From positions 20,650 through 84,649 of the forward strand of contig JBBDIE010000151.1 of NCBI GenBank assembly GCA_040880545.1: DNA of 64,000 nucleotides. Reading direction: 5' to 3'. Every line of letters begins with the position of its first letter. The first letter of the stretch is position 1. The translations under genes were made by a program, and so were the position numbers. This stretch comes from M55B112 sp040880545 (GTDB taxonomy: Bacteria > Bacteroidota > Bacteroidia > Bacteroidales > GCA-2748055). Of this stretch, positions 27,919 to 36,453 are shown one piece after another. The notes beneath the pieces are model-generated. The model saw nothing but the letters and a program-made list of their open reading frames with translations. It did no database searches and had not been told where the DNA came from.

Positions 27919-30029
27919 CCTTCCGTAATACTCATTTCAAGTTTAACCTGTTCCCCTTTTTTCAGCACCGTACCCGGCAGCGGAATCTGGTTTCTCACGG
28001 TACCCCTGCCTTTGATCTCAACATGAAGTCCCATATTTTCAAGCAGGTATACGGCATCTTTGGCTCCCATATCCTTTACATCAGGCAGATAAAGTGTACT
28101 TATATCACTCCTGCGTAATTTCACACCATCCCCGGTACTCATGGTTTTTACCCATTCCGATTCATGCTCTCCCGCTTCAAATGCTATCCCGAGATATTCC
28201 AGCGCCGATTCAAGTTCGGGCCTGAACCCACTTTTCGAATAAGGTGCCCCGATGTTCGTTGCCATTTGTGCCGGGCCAGCATGCTGCATATTCAAGTCCT
28301 GTATGTAGATCCTGTCAGTGATCTCCCTGAAAATGGGTCCGGCCACCACATTACCGTAATAGACAGTTTTAGAAGGGGAACTTACCACAACAATACATGA
28401 ATACATGGGATTGTCTGAGGGGAAATAACCGGCAAAGGATGCCTGGTAATTATCCTTGGTATATCCTCTTTTTGCATCAGCAATCTGGGATGTCCCGGTC
28501 TTTCCGGCGATGGGGTAATATGAATTACGCAGGTTTTTTGCCGAGCCGCGCTCCACCACCCCTTCCAGCATCGGTTTGATCTTTCTGAGGGTCTCATCAG
28601 AGCATATTTTATGGTTGAGAATCGACTTTTCGAAAGTATGTACAACCTTTCCGTGGTAACGGATCTCCTCAACGAACCGGGGTTTTACCATCTGTCCGTT
28701 ATTTGCCACAGCATTATAGAAGGTTAAAATCTGGAGCGGTGTGAGCCTCACCTCGTATCCGATAGATATCATGGGAAGTGAAATCTTCGACCACAAGGGA
28801 TTGTCGGTATATTTGATTTCCGGGGTCCCTTCACCTTTGATTTCAATATCAAGTTTCCTGTTCAGGCCAATGCGGTAGAGCCTGTCAATGAAATCCGAAG
28901 GCTTCTCTCTGTAATTTTCATTGACCAGTTTCGAGATACCCACATTTGAAGAGTGTTCAAAAGCTTCCTGAAATGTAATTTTTCCAAGCCCTTCATCTCC
29001 GCTGTCTTCCAGCCGGTGACCGTTATAAACCACCACGCCGTTACCTACATCAACAATATCATCAGGTTCTACCAATCCATCTTCCAGCAAGGAAATTGCC
29101 GAGGCTAATTTAAACGTTGAGCCCGGTTCTGAGCTCTCTCCAATGGCATAATTGTAATTTTCCGTATACGTGCCGTTTTCATTCCTGCCCAGGTTTGCTA
29201 TGGCCCTGATTTTCCCCGACTTAACCTCCATGACAATAACAGTACCGTGGTCAGCATCATGCTTCCTGAGCTGCGTGAAGAGTGCATTTTCTGCCACATC
29301 CTGCAAGTTAATATCGATGGTGGTAACAATGTCATAACCGTCCCTGGGGTCAATTTCGTTTTTGTCGCTCACCGGCATCCAGTTACCACTGGATATTTTC
29401 TGCATCAACCTGTAACCCTGCACTCCCGACAACTCCTCATCATACGCACCCTCAATACCCACCACGCTCCCCAGGTCTCCCTGCATGGTATATCCGACAG
29501 TTCGGGCAGCCAGCAGCCCATGGGGCCTGATGCGTCGGTTCTGCTGAACAAATATGGTCCCTCCCTGGTATCGGCCATACCTGAAGATGGGAAACTGCTT
29601 TAACTGCTGAAGCTGGTCATAGGTAACGTTTCTTTTTACCAGGTAATACCTGTTACCCTTCTCCCTTTCCCTCACCAGGTTCTGCTTGTATACAGACCAG
29701 TGCTGGTCACGGAATAATCCGGCCAACCTGATGGACAGGGAATCGATGTTTTCATCGAATATATTCCTGGTAAATGCTTCACTGCGCATATCCATTCTGA
29801 CCTCAAAATAGGGGACTGAAACAGCCAGGAGCCGCCCCTCCGAAGAGTAAATGTTGCCCCGGTTGGGCTCAATTGTTTTGTAGGAAATACTGTTCAGTTC
29901 CGACTCCTCCCACCGGTCCTTCTCCACCAGCTGCAGGTAAAACATCTTACCCAGAATCACCAGGGCAAAAGCTACCATGGCGAGGTAAACCACGCTAACA
30001 CGAATCAGTATGTTCCTCTTTAACGACAT
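27915..30029 (-). CDS. ftsI: Division-specific penicillin-binding protein FtsI (PBP3) with PASTA domain
   Basis: A class B transpeptidase that crosslinks septal peptidoglycan. An N-terminal transmembrane helix (VVYLAMVAFALVILGKMFYL) is followed by a dimerisation domain and the transpeptidase domain with S304-T-F-K307, the HSSNVG motif and K510-T-G-T. A single PASTA domain covers about the last 65 residues (YLPDVKDMGAKDAVYLLENMGL). C-terminal PASTA domains are usual in the Bacteroidota and Firmicutes enzymes but absent from the E. coli protein. The start overlaps the ftsL stop (TAATG). Confidence 0.97.
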   Translation of the reverse strand: MSLKRNILIRVSVVYLAMVAFALVILGKMFYLQLVEKDRWEESELNSISYKTIEPNRGNIYSSEGRLLAVSVPYFEVRMDMRSEAFTRNIFDENIDSLSIRLAGLFRDQHWSVYKQNLVREREKGNRYYLVKRNVTYDQLQQLKQFPIFRYGRYQGGTIFVQQNRRIRPHGLLAARTVGYTMQGDLGSVVGIEGAYDEELSGVQGYRLMQKISSGNWMPVSDKNEIDPRDGYDIVTTIDINLQDVAENALFTQLRKHDADHGTVIVMEVKSGKIRAIANLGRNENGTYTENYNYAIGESSEPGSTFKLASAISLLEDGLVEPDDIVDVGNGVVVYNGHRLEDSGDEGLGKITFQEAFEHSSNVGISKLVNENYREKPSDFIDRLYRIGLNRKLDIEIKGEGTPEIKYTDNPLWSKISLPMISIGYEVRLTPLQILTFYNAVANNGQMVKPRFVEEIRYHGKVVHTFEKSILNHKICSDETLRKIKPMLEGVVERGSAKNLRNSYYPIAGKTGTSQIADAKRGYTKDNYQASFAGYFPSDNPMYSCIVVVSSPSKTVYYGNVVAGPIFREITDRIYIQDLNMQHAGPAQMATNIGAPYSKSGFRPELESALEYLGIAFEAGEHESEWVKTMSTGDGVKLRRSDISTLYLPDVKDMGAKDAVYLLENMGLHVEIKGRGTVRNQIPLPGTVLKKGEQVKLEMSITEG

Positions 30030-30406
30030 TACTTTTCCTGCTTGAGCACTAATTTTTTAAGTGGTTCCTTATTTTCAATAAGTCCGATCTCCTCTTCAAT
30101 CACAAGCTGTTCAACCCTGCTTTGCCTGCTTACCATCATCAGATCCGATGAGGTGGAAATTGCCCGGGATCTGAGCTCCTTTACTTCGTCCTGCAGTTCA
30201 TTGGTACGGATCACAAGCGTTTCTGCATGGTTCCGGTTGGCAATGATGAAGAGCGATATGATTGCCAGCATGGCAAGAAAAGGCGCCTGCCTGATTACCG
30301 ATCGCTGGGTCAGTACATTCCCGTCGATCAGGCTGCGGAATGAAAAATGTTGCGTTTTTTCCTCCCGTACCTCTTCGAATTCAATATTTCTTTTCTCCAT
30401 ATTCAT
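30029..30406 (-). CDS. ftsL: FtsL-like division protein
   Basis: A 125-residue bitopic protein: a charged cytoplasmic N terminus of about 40 residues, one transmembrane helix (APFLAMLAIISLFIIANRN) and a periplasmic coiled-coil-like part (LVIRTNELQDEVKELRSRAI). Size, topology and position between rsmH and ftsI identify it as FtsL-like, although primary sequence is weakly conserved. Its ATG directly follows the rsmH stop codon (TGA ATG). Confidence 0.88.
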   Translation of the reverse strand: MNMEKRNIEFEEVREEKTQHFSFRSLIDGNVLTQRSVIRQAPFLAMLAIISLFIIANRNHAETLVIRTNELQDEVKELRSRAISTSSDLMMVSRQSRVEQLVIEEEIGLIENKEPLKKLVLKQEK

Positions 30407-31306
30407 TCAAAGTTTCTCTGCGATCCTTAATTTAGCGCTCCTTGCCCTGCTGTTCTCCGAAATTTCCTTCTCGCCCGGAACAATCACCTTTCGATTGACA
30501 ACCATCCAGCTTGTCTCCGGATTCCCGTAAAAGTCTTTCTTTACCTCACCCTCCAGGTTTCCGGACCGCATATAGTTTTTCACCAACCGGTCTTCCAGGG
30601 AATGGTAAGTAATTACTACCAACCTACCACCGTTACCCATATAATCTGATGTCTGTACCAGCATCTCCCTCAACGCATCGATCTCTTCATTAACTTCAAT
30701 TCTGATGGCCTGAAACACCCTGGCCATAAATTTCGACCTGGTCTGCTGTGGTACCAGGTCCTCCAAAATCGTTTCCAGCTCAGTGGTTGTTGTTACAGGT
30801 TTTATGACCCGTGCCTCAATAATCGCCCTTACCACACGCCCTGTGTTTTTCAACTCACCGTATCTCCTGAAAATCCTGAAGAGATCATCTTCCGGATAAT
30901 CATTGAGTACTTCAACTGCTGTTTTGCGGGAATTTGGGTCCATCCTCATATCCAGCCGGCTCTCGGACCTGAATGAAAAGCCCCGCTCAGGCTGGTCGAT
31001 CTGGTAGGATGAAATGCCGAGGTCAGCAAGTATTCCATCAACCTGCGGAACTTCATAATACCGAAGAAAATTCCGCATATACCTGAAATTGGCTTTTATA
31101 AAGACCAGACGTTTGTCTTTACTGATGTTCTGTGCTGCATCAGGATCCTGGTCGAATGCAAACAGCCTTCCTTTCTTTCCTAACTTTTCAAGAACAAGGC
31201 GGGAGTGTCCCCCTCCGCCAAAAGTGAGATCCACGTAGGTCCCTTTTGACTTGATATTTAAACCTTCAATACTCTCATTCAATAACACAGGCCTGTGATA
31301 AGCCAT
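30407..31306 (-). CDS. rsmH: 16S rRNA (cytosine(1402)-N(4))-methyltransferase
   Basis: RsmH (MraW) methylates C1402 of 16S rRNA. The protein starts MAYHRPVLLNESIEGL, with the SAM-binding stretch YVDLTFGGGGHS, then ADLGISSYQID and FMARVFQAIRIEVN. The open frame extends upstream to 31366, but the ATG at 31306 matches the family start and lies 1 base after the mraZ stop codon, so 299 residues is preferred. Confidence 0.97.
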   Translation of the reverse strand: MAYHRPVLLNESIEGLNIKSKGTYVDLTFGGGGHSRLVLEKLGKKGRLFAFDQDPDAAQNISKDKRLVFIKANFRYMRNFLRYYEVPQVDGILADLGISSYQIDQPERGFSFRSESRLDMRMDPNSRKTAVEVLNDYPEDDLFRIFRRYGELKNTGRVVRAIIEARVIKPVTTTTELETILEDLVPQQTRSKFMARVFQAIRIEVNEEIDALREMLVQTSDYMGNGGRLVVITYHSLEDRLVKNYMRSGNLEGEVKKDFYGNPETSWMVVNRKVIVPGEKEISENSRARSAKLRIAEKL

Positions 31307-31307
31307 A

Positions 31308-31772
31308 TTATTCAGTTTCACTGGATGATCCACCAAGTATTTTCTCTGCCATGGAAGCAAAATCATCGTCTGCTGTACTTACTCCCGGATATGCATCGCC
31401 CGACCAGAGCTCAATCCTTCCGGATTGTCCTGCCAGTACAACTTCATCAGTAATTCCGGCATGATCCAGTAACCTTTTAGGAATCAGCATCCTGTTACTG
31501 GCATCCAAAATTAGTTCAGCCGTACCTGCATAAAACATGCGCAAAAATTTTGCATGCTCCTTGTTGTAAGGATTGGTCCGCTCCCGGATCATGGCATTCT
31601 GCCGTTCCCACTCTTCCATGGGATACAGGATCAGACACTTTTCAAAGACATCACGCTTTAACACAAATCCGTCACCGGACGCATCTCTCATCTGCCGATT
31701 AAAGGCAGCAGGAAAGGAGAGCCTTCCTTTGGGATCAAGTTTTACCGTATAGTCTCCAATAAAAGTTATCAT
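31308..31772 (-). CDS. mraZ: Transcriptional regulator MraZ
   Basis: MraZ is the AbrB-fold repressor of the dcw cluster. The two SpoVT/AbrB-like halves are visible: YTVKLDPKGRLSFPAAFNRQM and the second repeat LDASNRMLIPKRLLDHAGI. The length is 154 residues. The gene heads the division operon and has its own operator-like repeats 35-74 bases upstream, as in other bacteria where MraZ is autoregulated. Confidence 0.97.
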   Translation of the reverse strand: MITFIGDYTVKLDPKGRLSFPAAFNRQMRDASGDGFVLKRDVFEKCLILYPMEEWERQNAMIRERTNPYNKEHAKFLRMFYAGTAELILDASNRMLIPKRLLDHAGITDEVVLAGQSGRIELWSGDAYPGVSTADDDFASMAEKILGGSSSETE

Positions 31773-31806
31773 ACCGCTATATCCATTAAAAGGTAAAATT
31801 AAAGAA

Positions 31807-31846
31807 TTTTTCCCATTTCATACCATTTTGCCCCACTTTTTCCCAC
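31807..31846 (-). promoter_or_regulatory. MraZ operator: four tandem 10-bp repeats
   Basis: Read on the minus strand, four consecutive 10-mers occur: GTGGGAAAAA (31846-31837), GTGGGGCAAA, ATGGTATGAA and ATGGGAAAAA (31816-31807). The TGGG cores are phased at 10 bases, matching known MraZ boxes (TGGG-type repeats at 10-bp spacing). A weak -7 element TAATTTTA (31801-31794) lies immediately downstream, so bound MraZ would cover the promoter. Confidence 0.8.
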
Positions 31847-31932
31847 TTTGTTAATAACTTTTGGTTCATTGAGTTGAATCATAGCAAACATAAGCGATGG
31901 ATGATTATAGTCCATTTCCGGGATTTTTTTAA

Positions 31933-31940
31933 TATTTTTG
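31933..31940 (+). promoter_or_regulatory. -7 promoter element for glsA-like gene
   Basis: TATTTTTG is an exact TAnnTTTG match 25 bases before the ATG at 31966, giving a leader of about 20 bases. No clear -33 element is seen. An earlier ATG at 31952 is followed by a stop after eight codons and is not the start. Confidence 0.5.
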
Positions 31941-31965
31941 CAACCCGGAACCATGCCGCAGACAC

Positions 31966-32829
31966 ATGACAGACGATAACACCAACAAAGCATACAAACC
32001 CATTGATATCAAACAGCTGTTTCGCGAAAAGAACCCGCGGATGGCCCGGTTGATTCCCGGGTTCATATACCGTTACCTACACAAGGCGCTGGTGCTCGAT
32101 GAGATCAATGAGATTTTAAGATTACACGGGCATAAAAAGAATTTTGAATTTGCTGATGCAGTTGTTGGCCTGTTCAATGTAACGGTTGAACTGGCTGGGG
32201 AAGAGAACCTTCCCAGTGGGGGACCGTTCATATTTGTTGCCAATCACCCGCTTGGCGGATTTGACGGCATCTTACTGATACAGCAGATTGGAGAGCGGTA
32301 CGATCGGAAGTACCGCGTACTTGTTAATGATATTCTGTTGAATATTAAGAACATGGATGGTATCTTTGTACCCATAAACAAACATGGGACCCAGGCCATG
32401 GAAAATGTAAGGCTCATAGAAGAGATTTTTAAGTCTGATCAACATGTGATGACCTTCCCCTCAGGATTGGTTTCAAGGAGAATAAAGGGGGTAATTAAAG
32501 ATACAGAATGGATGAAAAGCTTTGTTTCCAAGGCGGTAACCCATAAGCGGGATGTTGTTCCCATACATATTACGGGTCGATGTTCCAATTTCTTTTACAA
32601 TGTAGCCCGTCTCAGGACATTCCTGGGAATTAAGGCTAACCTGGAGATGTTCTATCTCCCCAGGGAGACATTCAGACATAAAAATTCACACTATAAGATA
32701 ACCATTGGTAAACCAATTAGTTACAAGAATTTTGACAAACGACACAAACCTGCTGAATGGACAGCACAAGTGAAAGAACATTGCTATACACTGGCAGATG
32801 ACCCAAACAGCACATTTGTTGCTAAATAA
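31966..32829 (+). CDS. glsA: PlsC-type O-acyltransferase, GlsA/OlsA-like (glycine or ornithine lipid synthesis)
   Basis: A lysophospholipid-acyltransferase family protein of 287 residues. The catalytic block is ANHPLGGFDG with H94 and D100, a spacing of five residues (HX5D) instead of the usual HX4D. MTFPSGLVSRR follows as the second motif. In Bacteroides the paired genes glsB and glsA make glycine lipids, and the N-acyltransferase partner is the next gene here. By that analogy this enzyme would add the second, ester-linked fatty acid. The head-group amino acid cannot be read from sequence. A small inverted-repeat element begins directly after the stop codon. Confidence 0.8.
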   Translation: MTDDNTNKAYKPIDIKQLFREKNPRMARLIPGFIYRYLHKALVLDEINEILRLHGHKKNFEFADAVVGLFNVTVELAGEENLPSGGPFIFVANHPLGGFDGILLIQQIGERYDRKYRVLVNDILLNIKNMDGIFVPINKHGTQAMENVRLIEEIFKSDQHVMTFPSGLVSRRIKGVIKDTEWMKSFVSKAVTHKRDVVPIHITGRCSNFFYNVARLRTFLGIKANLEMFYLPRETFRHKNSHYKITIGKPISYKNFDKRHKPAEWTAQVKEHCYTLADDPNSTFVAK

Positions 32830-32976
32830 AGTCTGTCAATAAAGTAGAGTGGCTGGATTATAAAGTTCGGGATCAAGGCTTGCGAAGTCGGGAAATACGC
32901 AGTTTACTTGCGTAAATGAACAATTTTCCGACAAGCATAACGCAGATATCGGACATTATGGACAGACACTAAATAA
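32822..32976 (+). mobile_element. MITE-like element, 137 bp, with flanking 8-bp duplication
   Basis: The element runs from GTCTGTC (32831-32837) to GACAGAC (32961-32967), with imperfect terminal inverted repeats of about 14 bases (GTCTGTCAATAAAG against GTCTGTCCATAATG). The 8-base word CTAAATAA occurs at 32822-32829 and 32969-32976, one base outside each end, and looks like a target-site duplication; the left copy includes the stop codon of the glsA-like gene. Both ends are related to the larger element at 38296-38702. No coding sequence is inside, so movement would need a transposase supplied elsewhere. Confidence 0.65.
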
Positions 32977-32990
32977 TCAAAACCGAGCTC

Positions 32991-34013
32991 ATGAACATGC
33001 AACGTATTATTCCGGCACTTGAAAAAGATCTTTTGCTCTCAGAACTTACCGAGGATAAATTTATCAGAAAGACCAACAAGGGAGGAAATCTGCTCTACAT
33101 CGTGAACCATGAAGACTCACCAAATCTGCTGCGTGAAATCGGCCGGCTCAGAGAAGTGGCATTTCGTTCCGCAGGTGGAGGTACCGGCAAAGATTGTGAT
33201 CTGGACGCTTATGATTCAGGAGAAAACAGCTATCAGCAGTTGATTGTCTGGGACCCGGATCAACAGGAGATTCTTGGTGGTTACAGGTTCCTGATTTGTA
33301 ATGAGCAAATCTGTTGTGAAAATGGTGAGGTAAAACTGGCTACGGCCAAACTATTCAATTTTTCCGAAGATTTTAAGAAGGATTATCTGCCACACATGAT
33401 TGAACTGGGACGGTCATTTGTCCAGCCCATGTATCAATCCACCAATCTTCGCAGGAAAGGGTTGTACGCTTTGGACAATCTTTGGGACGGACTGGGAACA
33501 CTGGTGATGGATTATCCTGAAATAAAATACTTCTTTGGCAAAGTAACCATGTACCTGCACTACCACCAAGAGGCCCGGGATATGATCCTGTTTTTCCTGA
33601 ACAAACATTTTCCGGATACAGACAAACTCGTGGTTCCAAAAGAGCCCTTACGCGTATTGATGAAACAGGAACAGCTAAATAAAATTTTCTCGGGTTCTGA
33701 TTACATGGAAGACTATAAAATTCTTTCCAAACAGGTTCGTGCGGTGGGAGAAACAATTCCTCCCCTGATCAATGCTTACATGAGTCTTTCACCCTCCATG
33801 AGATCATTCGGAACAGTTATGAACCATAGTTTTGGGGAGGTTGAGGAGACAGGCATCATGATTACGGTGAATGATCTGTATAAAAGCAAGGTGGAAAGGC
33901 ACCTGTCCAATTACGTCCCAAAGCACCTGAGAAGGATCCAGAACCTGAATATAAGGAATACCAAGTTAAATGACTTGTTTAACAGGTTCAGGTTCAATAG
34001 GCACGAGAGTTGA
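32991..34013 (+). CDS. glsB: GNAT-fold N-acyltransferase, GlsB/OlsB-like
   Basis: A 340-residue acyltransferase of the OlsB/GlsB type. It would transfer a 3-hydroxy fatty acid to the amino group of glycine (or ornithine), the first step of aminolipid synthesis. Recognisable segments are LREIGRLREVAFRSAGGGTG, LDAYD and MIELGRSFVQPMYQ. The C-terminal 90 residues are an extension seen in Bacteroidota members. Its partner, the O-acyltransferase, lies just upstream but is separated by an inserted element. The last 20 bases overlap the convergent PurF-like gene. Confidence 0.82.
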   Translation: MNMQRIIPALEKDLLLSELTEDKFIRKTNKGGNLLYIVNHEDSPNLLREIGRLREVAFRSAGGGTGKDCDLDAYDSGENSYQQLIVWDPDQQEILGGYRFLICNEQICCENGEVKLATAKLFNFSEDFKKDYLPHMIELGRSFVQPMYQSTNLRRKGLYALDNLWDGLGTLVMDYPEIKYFFGKVTMYLHYHQEARDMILFFLNKHFPDTDKLVVPKEPLRVLMKQEQLNKIFSGSDYMEDYKILSKQVRAVGETIPPLINAYMSLSPSMRSFGTVMNHSFGEVEETGIMITVNDLYKSKVERHLSNYVPKHLRRIQNLNIRNTKLNDLFNRFRFNRHES

Positions 34014-35895
34014 TCCCTTCAATGTAATTAATAAATGAGGTATTCACCACCTTATTCCCTCCCGGAGTGGGGTAATCACCTGTGAAATACCAGTCCCCCA
34101 GGTCATTGGGAATTGCTTCGTGCAGGTTTTCAATGCTCTGGTAAACAATTTTTACTTCCGCATGTACATCCGGTGTCTTTAAAAGTTCAGAAATTTTATT
34201 TGAAATTTCTTCCGAAGTGAATGGTTTATAAATGTCCTTTACATAATTCACGATGTTCTCTTTGGGCTCGTGCTTTTGCGCAACCGACTTTTTATAAACT
34301 TCGTTGATCACATGCTCCTTTCCATGTTGCTTTAACAAAGCGATGGCTGCCTGGAAAGCGATAAAATCACCCAATTTAGCCATATCGATTCCATAACAAT
34401 CGGGGTACCGTATCTGGGGGGAAGAGGATACAACCACGATTCGTTTGGGCCCCAGCCTGTCCAGTATCTTCAGGATACTCTCCCTTAGTGTGGTTCCCCG
34501 TACAATAGAGTCGTCAATTATTACGAGGTTATCTTCGCCCCTTTTCAGACTTCCATAGGTAATGTCGTACACATGATTTACCAGGTCTTTTCTCCCTTTG
34601 TCCTGGGAGATAAAGGTACGTAGTTTGATGTCCTTGATGGCTACTTTTTCCACCCGTGGTCTCCAGGATATGATCTCTGCAAGTTCATCATCATCCATGG
34701 TTCCGTTACTCTCCTTGATCCTCCTGATCTTATCTTTGATCATGTGGTCCTCCACTCCGGCTACCATCCCGTAGAAGGCCGATTCCGCTGTATTGGGTAT
34801 AAAGGAGAATACGGTATGATTGGTGTCACCGTCAATACTCTCCATAATTGCGGGAACCAGTAACCTGCCCAGTTTTTTTCGTTCCCTGTAAATGCTTCTG
34901 TCGCTACCCCTTGAAAAATAGATTCGTTCGAAGGAGCATGATTTTTTTTCAAATGGTTCCCTCACAGTTTCTTGCAGGATGGTTCCATTTTTCTTAATAA
35001 CGATTGCATTCCCTGGGGAAATTTCATGGATCTGATCCGCCTTCAGGTTCATCACAGTCTGGATTACCGGCCGTTCCGATGCGACGATCGCAATCTCTTC
35101 ATCATGGTAATAATAAGCGGGGCGTATTCCCCACGGGTCGCGCATAACAAAAGCATCTCCATGTCCAAACATGCCTGCGATGGCATAGCCGCCGTCCCAG
35201 CTTTTTGACGCATCCGAAAGTATCTTTCCAATGTTGATCTGTTCTGTAATCATTTCGGTGATATCCCTGTTGGAATAACCTTTCAACTTAAAGCCATCGA
35301 ACAACTTCTGGTTCTCCTTGTCAAGAAAATGACCCACTTTCTCAAGGATGGTCACGGTATCCGTAAAATCTTTGGGTGATTGCCCTAACTCTATCAGGGT
35401 GTTAAACAACTCATCCACATTGGTGAGATTGAAGTTCCCTGCCAACACCAGATTTCTGGATTTCCAGTTATTCTGCCTCATAACCGGGTGGAGGTTATCT
35501 GCAGAATTGCTGCCATAGGTCCCGTATCGCAAGTGTCCAAGATATAATTCACCCACAAATGGCAGGTTCATTTTTGCCCAATGGGCATCATCGATAGTGC
35601 CTGGATGCTTTCTTTCGGCTTTTTTGAAATTACCATAGATATCTTTGAAGATATCATTGATCGCATCGCTTTTTGAAGAGCGCAGCCTGTTGAAATATTT
35701 CTGGCCCGTCGGAACATCGAATTTCAGGCTGACCAGCCCTGCTCCATCCTGTCCCCTGTTTCGCTGTTTCTCCATCAGGAGATATAACTTCTGTAGGCCA
35801 TATTTCCATGACCCGTACTTCAGCTGATAATATTCCAGGGGTTTTAATAAACGGATCAGCGCTATCCCGCATTTATGCTTAATTTCCTCACTCAT
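33994..35895 (-). CDS. Divergent amidophosphoribosyltransferase-like protein (PurF paralogue)
   Basis: The N-terminal half is a class II glutamine amidotransferase: the likely nucleophile C9 in HKCGIALI follows an eight-residue leader, with RNRGQDGAG, LGHLRYGTYG and GNFNLTN. The C-terminal half is a phosphoribosyltransferase with the PRPP loop VIIDDSIVRGTT. At 633 residues it is much longer than PurF (about 470-510), with an extra C-terminal region. No cysteine cluster for an iron-sulfur centre is seen. Bacteroidota genomes often carry such a long paralogue besides the true PurF, so its role in purine synthesis is uncertain. It is downstream of a SPOR-domain gene. Confidence 0.82.
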   Translation of the reverse strand: MSEEIKHKCGIALIRLLKPLEYYQLKYGSWKYGLQKLYLLMEKQRNRGQDGAGLVSLKFDVPTGQKYFNRLRSSKSDAINDIFKDIYGNFKKAERKHPGTIDDAHWAKMNLPFVGELYLGHLRYGTYGSNSADNLHPVMRQNNWKSRNLVLAGNFNLTNVDELFNTLIELGQSPKDFTDTVTILEKVGHFLDKENQKLFDGFKLKGYSNRDITEMITEQINIGKILSDASKSWDGGYAIAGMFGHGDAFVMRDPWGIRPAYYYHDEEIAIVASERPVIQTVMNLKADQIHEISPGNAIVIKKNGTILQETVREPFEKKSCSFERIYFSRGSDRSIYRERKKLGRLLVPAIMESIDGDTNHTVFSFIPNTAESAFYGMVAGVEDHMIKDKIRRIKESNGTMDDDELAEIISWRPRVEKVAIKDIKLRTFISQDKGRKDLVNHVYDITYGSLKRGEDNLVIIDDSIVRGTTLRESILKILDRLGPKRIVVVSSSPQIRYPDCYGIDMAKLGDFIAFQAAIALLKQHGKEHVINEVYKKSVAQKHEPKENIVNYVKDIYKPFTSEEISNKISELLKTPDVHAEVKIVYQSIENLHEAIPNDLGDWYFTGDYPTPGGNKVVNTSFINYIEGINSRAY

Positions 35896-35909
35896 ATACT
35901 TCAGTTGCC

Positions 35910-35927
35910 ATGAGGAACGGTCCTCAT
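35910..35927 (-). other. Short perfect hairpin before the PurF-like gene
   Basis: ATGAGGA (35910-35916) pairs with TCCTCAT (35921-35927) around a 4-base loop. It overlaps the stop codon of the SPOR gene and lies 14 bases before the next ATG (35895). There is no U-tract, so it is more likely a processing or translation-control hairpin than a terminator. Confidence 0.4.
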
Positions 35928-36376
35928 AAAACTATTTTATATTCCACAATAAAAGCATCGGGAAAATTTCTTCGGATGGTATCGAGTATTTTCATGGCAT
36001 CGCGCCTTGTTCTGAAATTGCCCACATACACTTTGTAATAAGATCCCTCGTACTTTGGATATGTAGGAATATCCGGGTAAATGGAAAGAAATTTCGCACG
36101 AACCTGCATCTGGTGATCCTTGGCACCCTGTCCATTGTCAGAAAATATTCTGATGCGGTAACCTTCCACTCCCCTGTTCTTGCTGTTTTGAACAAGATGT
36201 TTATTATAATTTTCAATGATCAGTGAATCAAAACTAAGGATCACGTTCCCGGTCATCTCCTTCTGCTGCAGCCTTGTTAGCGGATCAGTGGAACCTGTAC
36301 CCTGCCTGTTACTTTGCCCGAACATGACAAGGCTGGCTGATAATATGACAATAGCTATTGTGAAAGATGTCTTCAT
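35924..36376 (-). CDS. Exported SPOR-domain protein
   Basis: A signal sequence (MKTSFTIAIVILSASLVMFGQ) is followed by about 55 polar residues and a SPOR domain (about residues 75-150, with GYRIRIFSDNGQGAK and YYKVYVGNFRTRRDAMKIL). SPOR domains bind peptidoglycan lacking stem peptides, which accumulates at the septum. The frame opens at 36403, but the ATG at 36376 starts exactly at the signal peptide. It is divergent from the six-helix membrane protein gene. Confidence 0.85.
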   Translation of the reverse strand: MKTSFTIAIVILSASLVMFGQSNRQGTGSTDPLTRLQQKEMTGNVILSFDSLIIENYNKHLVQNSKNRGVEGYRIRIFSDNGQGAKDHQMQVRAKFLSIYPDIPTYPKYEGSYYKVYVGNFRTRRDAMKILDTIRRNFPDAFIVEYKIVL

Positions 36377-36441
36377 AATAAATTGTGCTTCAAAATTAAT
36401 CAAAAATGTATGCTATTTAAATTTCAGTTGAAAATAATAAT

Positions 36442-36449
36442 TACTTTCG
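36442..36449 (+). promoter_or_regulatory. Possible -7 element for the membrane protein/kinase pair
   Basis: TACTTTCG is one base off TAnnTTTG and ends 4 bases before the ATG at 36454. If real, the transcript is almost leaderless, or translation begins at the later ATG at 36484. Confidence 0.3.
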
Positions 36450-36453
36450 TTGC

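Noticed and set aside
31307..31366. A 20-residue upstream extension of RsmH overlapping mraZ
   Set aside because: The family start MAYHRPVLL is at 31306, directly after the mraZ stop codon.
33994..34013. Frameshift or misassembly suggested by the 20-base overlap of the glsB-like and PurF-like genes
   Set aside because: Both C termini read cleanly to stop codons in normal frames; convergent overlaps of this size are ordinary.
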